A stretch of 64,000 bases of DNA from the NCBI GenBank assembly GCA_028689025.1, contig JAQTXA010000009.1, forward strand, positions 1-64,000. Direction: 5' to 3'. The stretch comes from Aliarcobacter sp. (lineage in GTDB: Bacteria; Campylobacterota; Campylobacteria; Campylobacterales; Arcobacteraceae). Each line of letters opens with the position of its first letter. Position 1 is the stretch's first letter. This document shows positions 28,407 to 37,559 of the stretch, in pieces. A program made the translations under genes and the position numbers. The notes beneath the pieces are model-generated. The model was not told the DNA's origin, made no database searches, and saw only the letters and a program-made list of their open reading frames with translations.

Positions 28407-30521
28407 ATGACAAATAAAGAACTAAAAGAGTTAGAAGATAATTTATGGGCATCGGCCAACAGATTAAGAGCAACGGGTGGAATCAAATCAGCTGATTATG
28501 CTGTTCCTGTTTTGGGAATAATATTTTTAAAATTTGCTGATAATAAATATAGTTTATATGAAGATGAAATTTTAAAAGAGTATCTTAAAAACAAAGGTTC
28601 AAGAGCTGAACAAAGTATTCAAAAAATTGCTATTAAAAAATGTGGTTTTTATCTTGATGAGAAATCAAGATATGATTATTTACTGAATCTTCCAACATCA
28701 CAAAGTCTTGCAAAAGTTATAAAAGAAGCAATGGAAGATATAGAAAAATATCAAGATGAAAAATTTCAAGACATTTTGCCAAAAGATGCATACTTTGATA
28801 TAGAAAAAAATGGCTCAGATATTCTTCCTGAACTTTTCAAATCATTTTCAAGTATTCCTGCAAATGCAAGTGGGGATATATTTGGAAAAATTTATGAATA
28901 CTTTTTAGGTAATTTTGCATTAACAGAAGGTCAAAAAGGTGGAGAGTTTTTTACTCCAACTTCTGTTGTACGATTTATTGTTGAGTCTATAGAACCTTAT
29001 AGTGGAAGAATTTTTGACCCAGCTTGTGGAAGTGGTGGGATGTTTGTTCAATCTGCAAATTTTTTACAAGAGACAAAACACGAAAAAAATGATATTTATG
29101 TTTGTGGTCAAGAAAATGAAGCTTCAACTGTAAAACTAGCAAAAATGAATTTACTTGTTAATAACCTCAAAGGTGAAATAAAAAAAGTAAACTCATATGA
29201 AGAAAATCCTTACGATAGTTTTGAAAAGTTTGATTTTGTTATGGCAAATCCACCTTTTAATGTAAAAGGTGTAAAAGAGGCAACAGTAAAAAATGATCTT
29301 AGATTTACAGCATATGGACTTCCTAAAAACAAGGGAAAAAAAGATGATAAAATCACCGATGCAAACTATCTTTGGATTTCTCTTTTTGCTACATCTTTAA
29401 ATGAAACTGGTCGTGCTGGATTTGTTATGCCAAATTCTGCAAGTGATGCAAGAAATAGTGAATATGAGATAAGAAAAAAAATAGTTGATAGTGGAATAGT
29501 TGATGTTATGGTTACAATTCCTTCTAATATGTTTTTTACAGTTACACTTCCTGCAACATTATGGTTTTTTGATAAATCAAAAGTGAAAACTCCTAGAAAA
29601 GATAAAATCCTTTTTATAGATGCAAGAAATGTATACAAACAAATAGATAGAGCTCACCGAGAGTGGAGTGAAGAAAATGTACAAAATCTAGCAACAATAA
29701 CTAGACTTTATCATGGAGAAACAAATAGATATTTAGAACTTATATCAAAATATATTTCTAATTTCAAAGAGTCTATAAATGGGATTGATGAATTATTTGA
29801 AAGTTATAAAATCTCTTATGATACTTTGGTAAACTCTTTACAAACTTATGAAAAAGCAAGCGTATCAAAAAGAGATAAAAAACAAAAAGAGCTATTAACT
29901 GAGTCAAAACTTTTGGAAAAATTAGCATCTTTAAAACAAATAGAGAGCTTAAAATTACCAGTTTTAAATGAAATAGAAAGTTTTGATACAACTATCTTAG
30001 AAAATGAAACACAAAAAAACTTTACAACAAAAGCTAGTGAAATATTAGAAAAATATGATGAATACATTCAAGAGTTTAATGATGATTTTCATAAGCTAAT
30101 AGATATTTACAAACAAAGTGATAAAACTCTAAAACTAAAAGCCGATTCTATTTGGTCAAAACAAAACTTACCAAAAGCAGATAAAAACCTTGAAGAGAGT
30201 TTCAACACTCTAAAAGATAAAATCCAAGATATAAAATATTGGAAAGAAAATTTAACTTGGTTACAAGATAAATTTCCAAATGCCACATATCAAGATATAG
30301 AAGGACTTTGCAAAGTTGCTTCAAAAGATGAATATGTAGATGAACATGATTATTCTTTAAATGCTGGAAGATATGTTGGAGTTGCCCTTGAAGATGATAG
30401 TTTGAGTCAAAAAGAGTTTCAAAAATTGATGAAAGAAAAACATAATGAATTAAGAAAACTAAATCTTGAAGCTAGTGAACTTGAAAAGTTAATTGAGCAA
30501 AATTTTCAAGAGGTGTTTTAA
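28407..30521 (+). CDS. hsdM: Type I restriction-modification N6-adenine methyltransferase HsdM
   Basis: HsdM is the methylation subunit of a type I R-M enzyme. The 704-residue protein starts with an HsdM-N domain (LEDNLWASANRLRATGGIKSADYAVPVLGIIFLKFADNKY) and then has the Rossmann methyltransferase: SAM motif FDPACGSGGMFVQ (about 209), catalytic NPPF in VMANPPFNVKG (about 293). A long coiled-coil C-terminal extension (residues 430-704) makes it larger than EcoKI HsdM (529 residues) and typical of the type I-C/D-like large HsdM forms. hsdS follows at once (TAA-GTG). Confidence 0.93.
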   Translation: MTNKELKELEDNLWASANRLRATGGIKSADYAVPVLGIIFLKFADNKYSLYEDEILKEYLKNKGSRAEQSIQKIAIKKCGFYLDEKSRYDYLLNLPTSQSLAKVIKEAMEDIEKYQDEKFQDILPKDAYFDIEKNGSDILPELFKSFSSIPANASGDIFGKIYEYFLGNFALTEGQKGGEFFTPTSVVRFIVESIEPYSGRIFDPACGSGGMFVQSANFLQETKHEKNDIYVCGQENEASTVKLAKMNLLVNNLKGEIKKVNSYEENPYDSFEKFDFVMANPPFNVKGVKEATVKNDLRFTAYGLPKNKGKKDDKITDANYLWISLFATSLNETGRAGFVMPNSASDARNSEYEIRKKIVDSGIVDVMVTIPSNMFFTVTLPATLWFFDKSKVKTPRKDKILFIDARNVYKQIDRAHREWSEENVQNLATITRLYHGETNRYLELISKYISNFKESINGIDELFESYKISYDTLVNSLQTYEKASVSKRDKKQKELLTESKLLEKLASLKQIESLKLPVLNEIESFDTTILENETQKNFTTKASEILEKYDEYIQEFNDDFHKLIDIYKQSDKTLKLKADSIWSKQNLPKADKNLEESFNTLKDKIQDIKYWKENLTWLQDKFPNATYQDIEGLCKVASKDEYVDEHDYSLNAGRYVGVALEDDSLSQKEFQKLMKEKHNELRKLNLEASELEKLIEQNFQEVF

Positions 30522-31034
30522 GTGTCTTTAAAAGAAGTAAAATTAGGAGAATTAGTTTCTTTAAGACAAGGTTTTGCACTTAATATTAAAAGTCAACATT
30601 ATATATCAGATGAAACAGGTTTACCATTATTAAAAATATCTGATTTATTTAATAATACTGAAACATTATTTGTAAAAAAAGAAGTACCTAAACAATTTTT
30701 AGTGTTTGAAGATGAAATAATTTACAGTAGAACAGGGCAAGTTGGATATGCATTTATGGGGAAAAGAGGTGTTGTTTATAACAATTGTTTTAAAGTAATT
30801 CCAAATGAAGAAAAAATTAATAAAATTTTCTTGTATAAACTTTTAAATACTGAAATTATACGAAATTATGCACAAACTTTAGCTACAGGAACTGCACAAT
30901 TAGATTTAAATCATGATGCTTTTAAAAGTATTAAAATCAAACTTCCATCTTTAAATAACCAACAAAAAATAGTTAATCTAATTTCAAACTACGATAATCT
31001 AATTGAAAACAATAACAAACGACAAACTACTTGA
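30522..31034 (+). pseudogene. hsdS: HsdS specificity subunit, N-terminal part (frameshifted)
   Basis: The 170-residue frame starting at GTG 30522 carries the first target-recognition domain (KLGELVSLRQGFALNIKSQHY ... ATGTAQLDLNHDAFKSIKIKLPSL) and the beginning of the first conserved coiled-coil (QQKIVNLISNYDNLIENNNKRQ). It stops at a TGA (31032-31034), where a normal HsdS continues with LLENMAEELYKEWF. That continuation is present in the next frame, so the gene is broken by an apparent one-base insertion at the AAA 31024-31026. A half HsdS can sometimes dimerise and work, so loss of function is not certain. Confidence 0.85.
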
Positions 31035-31692
31035 AAATATGGCTGAAGAGCTTTATAAAGAGTGGTTTGTAAGACTTCGTTTTCCTAATTATCAAAATAC
31101 AAAAACAGTTGATGGAATTCTTGAGGGGTGGGAAGAAAGTATACTAGAAAAAGAATGTACTATTATTATGGGACAAAGTCCTAAATCAGCTTTTTATAAT
31201 GAAGAAAAAGAAGGATTACCTTTTCATCAAGGTGTTAGTAATTATGGGTTTAGATTTCCTGTAAATGAATTTTGGTCTACGGATGGAAATAGAATTGCAA
31301 AAAAAGGTGAAATTTTATTTAGTGTAAGAGCACCAGTTGGTAGACTAAATATTGCAAATGAAGAAATAATAATTGGAAGAGGTTTATCTTCAATAAATCA
31401 TAAAAACGATTTAAATAGTTATTTGTTTTATCATTTAAAAAATACTTTTTATAAAGATAATATTATTGGAAGTGGTTCTATTTTTGAATCGGTGACAAGA
31501 AAAGATGTAGAAAATATAAAAATACTTAAATCAAATAATGTAATCAATCAATTTAATTTATTGGCAAAAAATATAGACTTAGAAGTAGAAAAATTAATAT
31601 TAAAAAACCAAAACCTAAAAGAAACAAGAGATTTGCTTTTACCAAGAGTTATAAGTGGTAAACTAGATATTAAAGATTTACATATAGTTTAG
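31003..31692 (+). pseudogene. hsdS: HsdS specificity subunit, C-terminal part (frameshifted)
   Basis: The 229-residue frame holds the rest of the central conserved region (DKLLENMAEELYKEWFVRLRFPNY), the second target-recognition domain (ILEKECTIIMGQSPKSAFYN ... GSGSIFESVTRKDVENIKIL) and the C-terminal conserved helix (KNQNLKETRDLLLPRVISGKLDI). The only start inside it is a weak TTG at 31003 with no ribosome site, so it looks like the remainder of one gene rather than a separate one. Confidence 0.85.
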
Positions 31693-31704
31693 TAAGGAAA
31701 AATT

Positions 31705-32703
31705 ATGGAAGAAAATTTAACTACAACTAACTTTGAAGAGATAATTCATTTAATAAATACTTCAAAACAAAAAGCCTATGAGCAAGTAAATACTATACTC
31801 ATAGAGCTTTATTGGAATATTGGTCAATACATCTCAACAAAAACCATAAAAGAAAATTGGGGAAAAAGTGTAGTTAAAGAGTTAGCTGATTATATACAAA
31901 TTCAAGAACCAACAATCAATGGATTTAGTGATAAAAATCTTTGGAGAATGAAACAATTTTATGAAACTTATCATAAAAATAAAAAACTCTCACCACTGGT
32001 GAGAGAATTAACATGGACAAATAATTTACTAATACTATCAGCTTCAAAAAGTGATGAAGAGAGAGAATTTTATATCAATATTTCTATAAAAGAGAGATAT
32101 TCAAAAAGAGAACTAGAAAGACAAATAAAAAGTGGAGTATTTGAAAGAACAATACTAGCAAATAAAAAACTCTCACCAAGTCTGACACTTTTACCCCAAG
32201 AGACAACAAATGTATTTAAAGATATTTATTCATTGGAATTTTTAGGCTTAAATAGTTTACATAGTGAGAAAAATCTACAAACTTCTTTATTATCAAATTT
32301 AAAAAATTTTATTTTAGAAATTGGAAAAGATTTTTGTTTTTTAGGCCAAGAATATAAAGTTCAAGTTGGGAATAAAGATTTTAGTATTGATTTATTGTTT
32401 TATCATAGAGAATTACAATGTTTAGTAGCATTTGAGTTAAAAATAGATGAATTTGAACCATCATACTTAGGTCAACTAGAATTTTATCTTGAAGCACTTG
32501 ATAGAGATGTAAAAAAAGAACATGAAAATCCAAGTATTGGTGTTTTACTTTGTAGAAAGAAAAATGATGAAGTGGTAAAATATGCACTAAGTCGAAGTTT
32601 AAGTCCTACAGTAATTTCAGAGTATGAAACAAAACTTATCCCAAAAGAGTTATTAAGAAAAAAATTAAATGAATTTTATGAGAGATTAGAGATAAAAGAA
32701 TAA
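31705..32703 (+). CDS. YhcG-type PD-(D/E)XK nuclease (DUF1016) embedded in R-M locus
   Basis: The 332-residue protein has an N-terminal helical DUF1016/YhcG-N domain (KQKAYEQVNTILIELYWNIGQYIS, WGKSVVKELADYIQ) and a C-terminal nuclease domain with FSIDLLFYHRELQCLVAFELKIDEFEPSYLGQLEFYLEAL (D, E and K of the PD-(D/E)XK core). Members of this family are common near type I R-M and defence loci; the function is not settled (nuclease by fold). It lies between hsdS and hsdR, 12 bp and 10 bp apart, so it is part of the operon. Confidence 0.88.
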   Translation: MEENLTTTNFEEIIHLINTSKQKAYEQVNTILIELYWNIGQYISTKTIKENWGKSVVKELADYIQIQEPTINGFSDKNLWRMKQFYETYHKNKKLSPLVRELTWTNNLLILSASKSDEEREFYINISIKERYSKRELERQIKSGVFERTILANKKLSPSLTLLPQETTNVFKDIYSLEFLGLNSLHSEKNLQTSLLSNLKNFILEIGKDFCFLGQEYKVQVGNKDFSIDLLFYHRELQCLVAFELKIDEFEPSYLGQLEFYLEALDRDVKKEHENPSIGVLLCRKKNDEVVKYALSRSLSPTVISEYETKLIPKELLRKKLNEFYERLEIKE

Positions 32704-32713
32704 AGGAGAAGTT

Positions 32714-35700
32714 ATGGCGTATTTAAATGAGTGTCATATCGAAGAGGCTGATATTAAGTTTTTCTTAGAAAAATTAAATTATGATAAGCACATAAATGCT
32801 TGGAAAGATGAACTTATTGGAAGAGATTCTTTAAAAGAAGTTGTCTTAAAATCCAATTTAAAAAAAGCACTCGAAAAGTTAAATCCCACACTTCCCCAAA
32901 GCTCAATAACTTATGCCATAGAGGAACTTACAAAATCAAGGGTTAGCCTTAGTGAACTTGAAGCAAATGAAGAAGTTTATAACTACATAAAAAATGGTAT
33001 GCCAATTACTTTTAAAAATAGTGCTGGAAAAGATGAATCAAGCTATGTGAAAATCATAGGATTTGATGAAGAAGATAAACTTCATAATGAGTTTTTAGTA
33101 GTATCTCAACTAACTATTGAGTACTTAAGTTCAACTGGCAAAAGAAGACCTGATTTAATACTTTATATAAATGGTTTACCCCTTGTAATGCTTGAGCTTA
33201 AAAATGCTTCTGTCAAAATAAAAACAGGTTATGATGATAATTTACAAACCTATAGAAGAGATATTCCTCAACTGTTTTATTATAATCTTTGTGTTGGTAT
33301 ATCAAATGGAATACAAACACGACTTGGTAGTTTTAATGCTCCTTGGGAACATTTTTTTGCTTGGGTAAAATTAGAAGATAATATTTCAAATAAGGATCAA
33401 GATGGACTTCTGCTTTTAGAGCAAAAAAGTAAAAAAGAGGATTCACGACTCTCTTTACAAAGATTATGTGAGGGATTATTTACAAAAGAGAATTTTGTAG
33501 ATTATCTTGAAAATTTTGTTTTATATCATAAAAAAAAGATAAAAGTAATAGCTAAAAATCACCAGTTTTTAGGTGTAAATAGAGCAATAGAAAATTTTGA
33601 GAAAAAAGACAATGATGGAAAACTAGGAGTTTTCTGGCATACACAAGGAAGTGGAAAATCATACTCAATGATATATTTCTCAAAAAAGATAAGAAGAAAG
33701 ATTACAGGAAACTGGTCGTTTTTAATAATAACTGATAGAAATGATTTAGATGACCAAATATTTAAAAACTTTTGTGATACTAAAACTATAACTTTAGGTG
33801 CAGGCGAAAAAACTGATAATAATCAATATAGAGCAAAAGGAAATGGAAGTAGAAATCAACTTCAAGAAGCTCTAACTTTAAATAAAAGTTATTACTTCTC
33901 AACTATTTTTAATTTTGGAATAGAAAAAGGTAAAACTTATACACAAAAAAGCCCTAGAAATGACTGGATAGTAATAGTAGATGAAGCACATAGAAGCCAA
34001 TATAAAGGATTAGGTGAAAATCTAAAAATTGCACTACCAAATGCACAATATATTGCATTTACTGGAACACCAATTTTAAAAAATGGATTGACTGAAAATT
34101 GGTTTGGAAATTATGTTTCTGAATATAACTTTGCACAAAGTATAGAAGATGGAGCTACTGTTCCATTGTTTTATAGAAAAAGTGTACCAAGTGTAGTTTT
34201 AGAAAATGATGATTTAAGTGATGAAGCTTTAGAAATATTAAATGAATATAACATAAATGAAGAGCAAATACAGAAACTAAACACAGAGTACAGTTCACTT
34301 TTTGAAGTTGTAAAAAGAGATGATAGACTTGATGAAATAGCAAAACATATTGTAAAACATTTTCCTGATAGACTTGATGTAAGAGATGAAAATGGTAATC
34401 GAAAACCAATGAAAGCAATGGTTATTTCAATAGATAAATTTACAGCAGTAAGAATGTATGACAAAGTTCAATTAGCTTTAAAAGAAGAAAAAAAAGAGCT
34501 AACACGAGCAAAATTTAGGGCAACAGAAGAAGAAAAGATACATATTCAAAGAAAACTTGATTTTATAGATGAAACTAAAATGGCTGTTGTAATAAGTCAA
34601 GAGGGAAGTGATAAAGAAGAGGCTGAAAGATTTGCAAAAGAGGGATTAGATATAAAACTTCATAGGGAAGCAATAAATAAATTAGATGATAATGGTGCAG
34701 ATATAGAAGACTATTTTAAAGACCCAAATAATAGTTATAGAATAGTATTTGTTACAGCCATGTGGATGACTGGATTTGATGCTCCAAGTGTTTCAACTCT
34801 TTATCTTGATAAGCCTATGAAAAATCATACTTTGATGCAAACAATTGCAAGAGCAAATAGAGTTTATGAAGCTAAAAAGAATGGAATGATAATTGATTAT
34901 TTTGGAGTATTTAGAAATCTAAAAAAAGCACTTAGCGATTATGCTGAGGGTTCAACAGGAAGTGGTAATCCTATTGATATGCCTGTGCGTGAATTTGATG
35001 AACTTTTAAAATTACTTGATGAAGCTATAGAAAAATCAAAAGAGTTTTTAAATGCCATTGAAATAGATATAAATAAAATACATGATATTGGAGAAAAAGG
35101 TTTTTCTGAAATAAAACTATTTAAAGAGTTTGCAAATATTATTTTAAAAAGTGATGAGATAAGAAAAGGGTTTAATCTTTTTGTAAATACTATTTCAAGC
35201 CTTTATGATTCTGCAAAGCCTGAAGTTTATGATTATCCAGACTATAAAAAAGATAGAGATTTATTACTTTATTTAAAAGAGATAGTAAATAGAAAACTTG
35301 ATAGGGATGATGAGATACAAAAAGCAAGAAAAGATATTGATGAGCTTTTAAATAGAAGTGTATTTGGAAATAAAGATTTAGAAAAATCAAAAGTAACAAT
35401 TACAGATTACAAACAAATAAATCTTGGAAAACTTGATTTTGAGAAATTAAGAGAAGAGTTTCCTAAAAAAGCTTATAAAAATAGTGAATTTACAGATTTA
35501 AAAGAGTTTATGGAACTAAAACTTAAACAAATGATGGCTCAAAATAAAACAAGAGGAAAATTTTTAGATGATTTCCAAAAGATTATTGATGAGTATAATA
35601 ATGGAAGTGTAGATGTAGAAGAGTCTTTTGAAAAACTCATAGAAGAGTACCAAAAACTAGATGTTGAACAAGAAAGATATATAAAAGAAGGCTTTGATAA

Positions 35701-36073
35701 TGAAGAGCAACTTGAAATATATGATTTGTTAAAAAAAGAGAATCTTACAATTGAAGAAGAAAAAAAAGTCAAAAAAGCAGCAAAAAGTTTACTAAAAACA
35801 TTTAGTGACAAAAAAAGAGAATTATTTATTTATAATTGGTATAAAGATAGACAAAAAAAAGAAGAAGTTGAATCAACAATAAATGAAGTTTTGGATAAAG
35901 AATTACCCGAAAGTTACGACACTGTAATATTTGTAAATAAAAAGCAAGAAGTATTTAATCATATTTATCATTTAGCAGAAATTGGAGATGATAGTTATTT
36001 AAGAATAAATAAAACAGATTATTTAAGTGATAATTTAATGGTGGCAGAATCTAAATCTATATACAATCAGTAG
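32714..36073 (+). CDS. hsdR: Type I restriction endonuclease subunit HsdR
   Basis: HsdR translocates DNA and cuts it when the HsdS-HsdM core meets unmodified sites. The 1,119-residue protein has an N-terminal PD-(D/E)XK nuclease (RRPDLILYINGLPLVMLELKNAS, about residues 141-164), Walker A HTQGSGKSYSMIYF, VIVDEAHRSQYKG, AFTGTPIL, helicase motif region VTAMWMTGFDAPSVSTLYLDKPM and QTIARANRVY. A long helical C-terminal part interacts with HsdM. It appears intact although hsdS is broken, so the restriction half could be idle or could depend on a split HsdS. Confidence 0.95.
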   Translation: MAYLNECHIEEADIKFFLEKLNYDKHINAWKDELIGRDSLKEVVLKSNLKKALEKLNPTLPQSSITYAIEELTKSRVSLSELEANEEVYNYIKNGMPITFKNSAGKDESSYVKIIGFDEEDKLHNEFLVVSQLTIEYLSSTGKRRPDLILYINGLPLVMLELKNASVKIKTGYDDNLQTYRRDIPQLFYYNLCVGISNGIQTRLGSFNAPWEHFFAWVKLEDNISNKDQDGLLLLEQKSKKEDSRLSLQRLCEGLFTKENFVDYLENFVLYHKKKIKVIAKNHQFLGVNRAIENFEKKDNDGKLGVFWHTQGSGKSYSMIYFSKKIRRKITGNWSFLIITDRNDLDDQIFKNFCDTKTITLGAGEKTDNNQYRAKGNGSRNQLQEALTLNKSYYFSTIFNFGIEKGKTYTQKSPRNDWIVIVDEAHRSQYKGLGENLKIALPNAQYIAFTGTPILKNGLTENWFGNYVSEYNFAQSIEDGATVPLFYRKSVPSVVLENDDLSDEALEILNEYNINEEQIQKLNTEYSSLFEVVKRDDRLDEIAKHIVKHFPDRLDVRDENGNRKPMKAMVISIDKFTAVRMYDKVQLALKEEKKELTRAKFRATEEEKIHIQRKLDFIDETKMAVVISQEGSDKEEAERFAKEGLDIKLHREAINKLDDNGADIEDYFKDPNNSYRIVFVTAMWMTGFDAPSVSTLYLDKPMKNHTLMQTIARANRVYEAKKNGMIIDYFGVFRNLKKALSDYAEGSTGSGNPIDMPVREFDELLKLLDEAIEKSKEFLNAIEIDINKIHDIGEKGFSEIKLFKEFANIILKSDEIRKGFNLFVNTISSLYDSAKPEVYDYPDYKKDRDLLLYLKEIVNRKLDRDDEIQKARKDIDELLNRSVFGNKDLEKSKVTITDYKQINLGKLDFEKLREEFPKKAYKNSEFTDLKEFMELKLKQMMAQNKTRGKFLDDFQKIIDEYNNGSVDVEESFEKLIEEYQKLDVEQERYIKEGFDNEEQLEIYDLLKKENLTIEEEKKVKKAAKSLLKTFSDKKRELFIYNWYKDRQKKEEVESTINEVLDKELPESYDTVIFVNKKQEVFNHIYHLAEIGDDSYLRINKTDYLSDNLMVAESKSIYNQ

Positions 36074-36167
36074 TATTGACTCCAGTCAAAGAATTTTAAT
36101 TTTAATTTGCTATTATTATAAAACAATATAAAAATAATAATCTAATGTAATATAGTAAGGAATAAAA

Positions 36168-36851
36168 ATGAACGAAGAATTTAATGAATATTTCAACAGA
36201 CAAATAAAACTTTGGGGTCAAGAAACACAAGATTCTCTACAAAATAAAAAAGTAGCAATCATTGGAAGTGGTGGGCTTGGTTGTACTTTAGGAATTGCTT
36301 TGGGAGCTTCTGGAATAGGGGAGTTTACTTTTGTGGATTTTGATACGGTTGGAGTTCATAATATCCATAGACAAATAGGTTTCAAAGTTGGTGATGATGG
36401 AAAATACAAAGCAGAAGTTTTAAAAGAGCTTATGGAATCAAGATGTCCTTATGTAAAAGTAAATGCTTTTACGCAAAGTTTTGATGAGTTTGCAAAAAAA
36501 GATTTAACTTTTGATTTAATAATAGATGCAACTGATAATCTTCCAACACGAGCTGCAATAAATGAATATTGTATGAAACACAATCAACCTTGGATTTATG
36601 GGAGCGTTGAAGAGTTTCATGGGCAAGTTTGTTTTTTTGAAAAAGCCTCTTATGAAGCAGTTTTTCAAATAAATGATAGAAAACCAAATGGAATTGCTTG
36701 TCCAATTGTTATGCATATTGGTTCACTTCAAGCAAATCTTGCACTTAGATATTTAGCTGGACTTAGCGTTAAAAAAGATGTTTTATATTATCTATCGTTT
36801 GATAATGAAGGTGTAATTAGCACTAAAAAATTCAATCTTCCAACGGCATAG
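36168..36851 (+). CDS. ThiF/MoeB/HesA-family adenylyltransferase-like protein
   Basis: A 227-residue E1-like enzyme with the start NEEFNEYFNRQIKLWGQETQDSLQNKKVAIIGSGGLGC (nucleotide-binding glycine motif about 31-39), FVDFDTVGVHNIHRQIGF (the D-x-V-x-x-x-N-x-x-R-Q motif) and DLIIDATDNLPTRAAINEYC. The family activates the C-terminus of ubiquitin-like sulfur carriers (ThiS, MoaD). It lacks the usual paired CxxC zinc sites, so it is a short variant. Which carrier it serves is not shown. A LysE-like gene follows 9 bp downstream. Confidence 0.88.
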   Translation: MNEEFNEYFNRQIKLWGQETQDSLQNKKVAIIGSGGLGCTLGIALGASGIGEFTFVDFDTVGVHNIHRQIGFKVGDDGKYKAEVLKELMESRCPYVKVNAFTQSFDEFAKKDLTFDLIIDATDNLPTRAAINEYCMKHNQPWIYGSVEEFHGQVCFFEKASYEAVFQINDRKPNGIACPIVMHIGSLQANLALRYLAGLSVKKDVLYYLSFDNEGVISTKKFNLPTA

Positions 36852-36860
36852 AAACTTTAA

Positions 36861-37487
36861 ATGTTATCTTTTGAAACTATAATAACTTTTTTCTCAGCTT
36901 CACTTTTATTGGCTCTGGTTCCAGGGCCTGATAATATTTTTGTTTTAACACAATCAATATTTCAAGGAAAAAAATCAGGTTTTATGATAGTTTTTGGATT
37001 ATGCACTGGACTTATTTTTCACACAATGGCAGTGAGTTTAGGTGTTGCTGTTATTTTTCAAACTTCTGTGATAGCTTTTACGGTTCTAAAAATCATAGGA
37101 GCTGTTTATTTACTCTATTTAGCTTGGCAGATTTTTAATGCTTCAAGTGAAAAAATTGATACAAAAAACAATAAATTGATTGATTATAAAAAACTATATT
37201 TTCGTGGAATAATTATGAACATAACAAATCCAAAAGTATCAATATTTTTCTTAGCTTTTTTACCACAATTTACAAATCCAACTTTGGGTTTTGTTCCTTT
37301 TCAAATGATATTTTTAGGAGCACTTTTTATCCTTGCAACTATTTTAGTATTTTGCTCAATCGCACTTCTATCAGGCAGTTTAGCTAATGTTTTTAATAAA
37401 TCTGCAAACTCTCAAAAGATACTAAATAAGCTAGCTAGCTTGGTTTTTGTATCTTTAGCTTTAAAACTAGCTATGACAAAGCAATAG
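36861..37487 (+). CDS. LysE/RhtB-family amino-acid exporter
   Basis: The 208-residue integral membrane protein has about six helices and the family motif ALVPGPDNIFVLTQSIFQGKKSGFMIVFGLCTGL (about residues 17-50), followed by a positive loop and IIMNITNPKVSIFFLAFLPQF (about 117-137). Such proteins export amino acids or related metabolites across the inner membrane. The substrate cannot be named. The last gene of its unit, it ends 72 bp before carB. Confidence 0.88.
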   Translation: MLSFETIITFFSASLLLALVPGPDNIFVLTQSIFQGKKSGFMIVFGLCTGLIFHTMAVSLGVAVIFQTSVIAFTVLKIIGAVYLLYLAWQIFNASSEKIDTKNNKLIDYKKLYFRGIIMNITNPKVSIFFLAFLPQFTNPTLGFVPFQMIFLGALFILATILVFCSIALLSGSLANVFNKSANSQKILNKLASLVFVSLALKLAMTKQ

Positions 37488-37559
37488 CCATATAACCCAA
37501 TTTTAAGCCCTTTTTAGATACACTATCCAAATTTTATAAAATAAATATGGGGAATTTTT

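Noticed and set aside
31020-31034. Phase-variable homopolymer in hsdS
   Set aside because: The run is only three A; no slipped-strand tract is present.
31003-31692. Independent second hsdS gene
   Set aside because: No ribosome site, a TTG start in the middle of the conserved helix, and perfect continuation if one base is removed: it is the broken second half of one gene.
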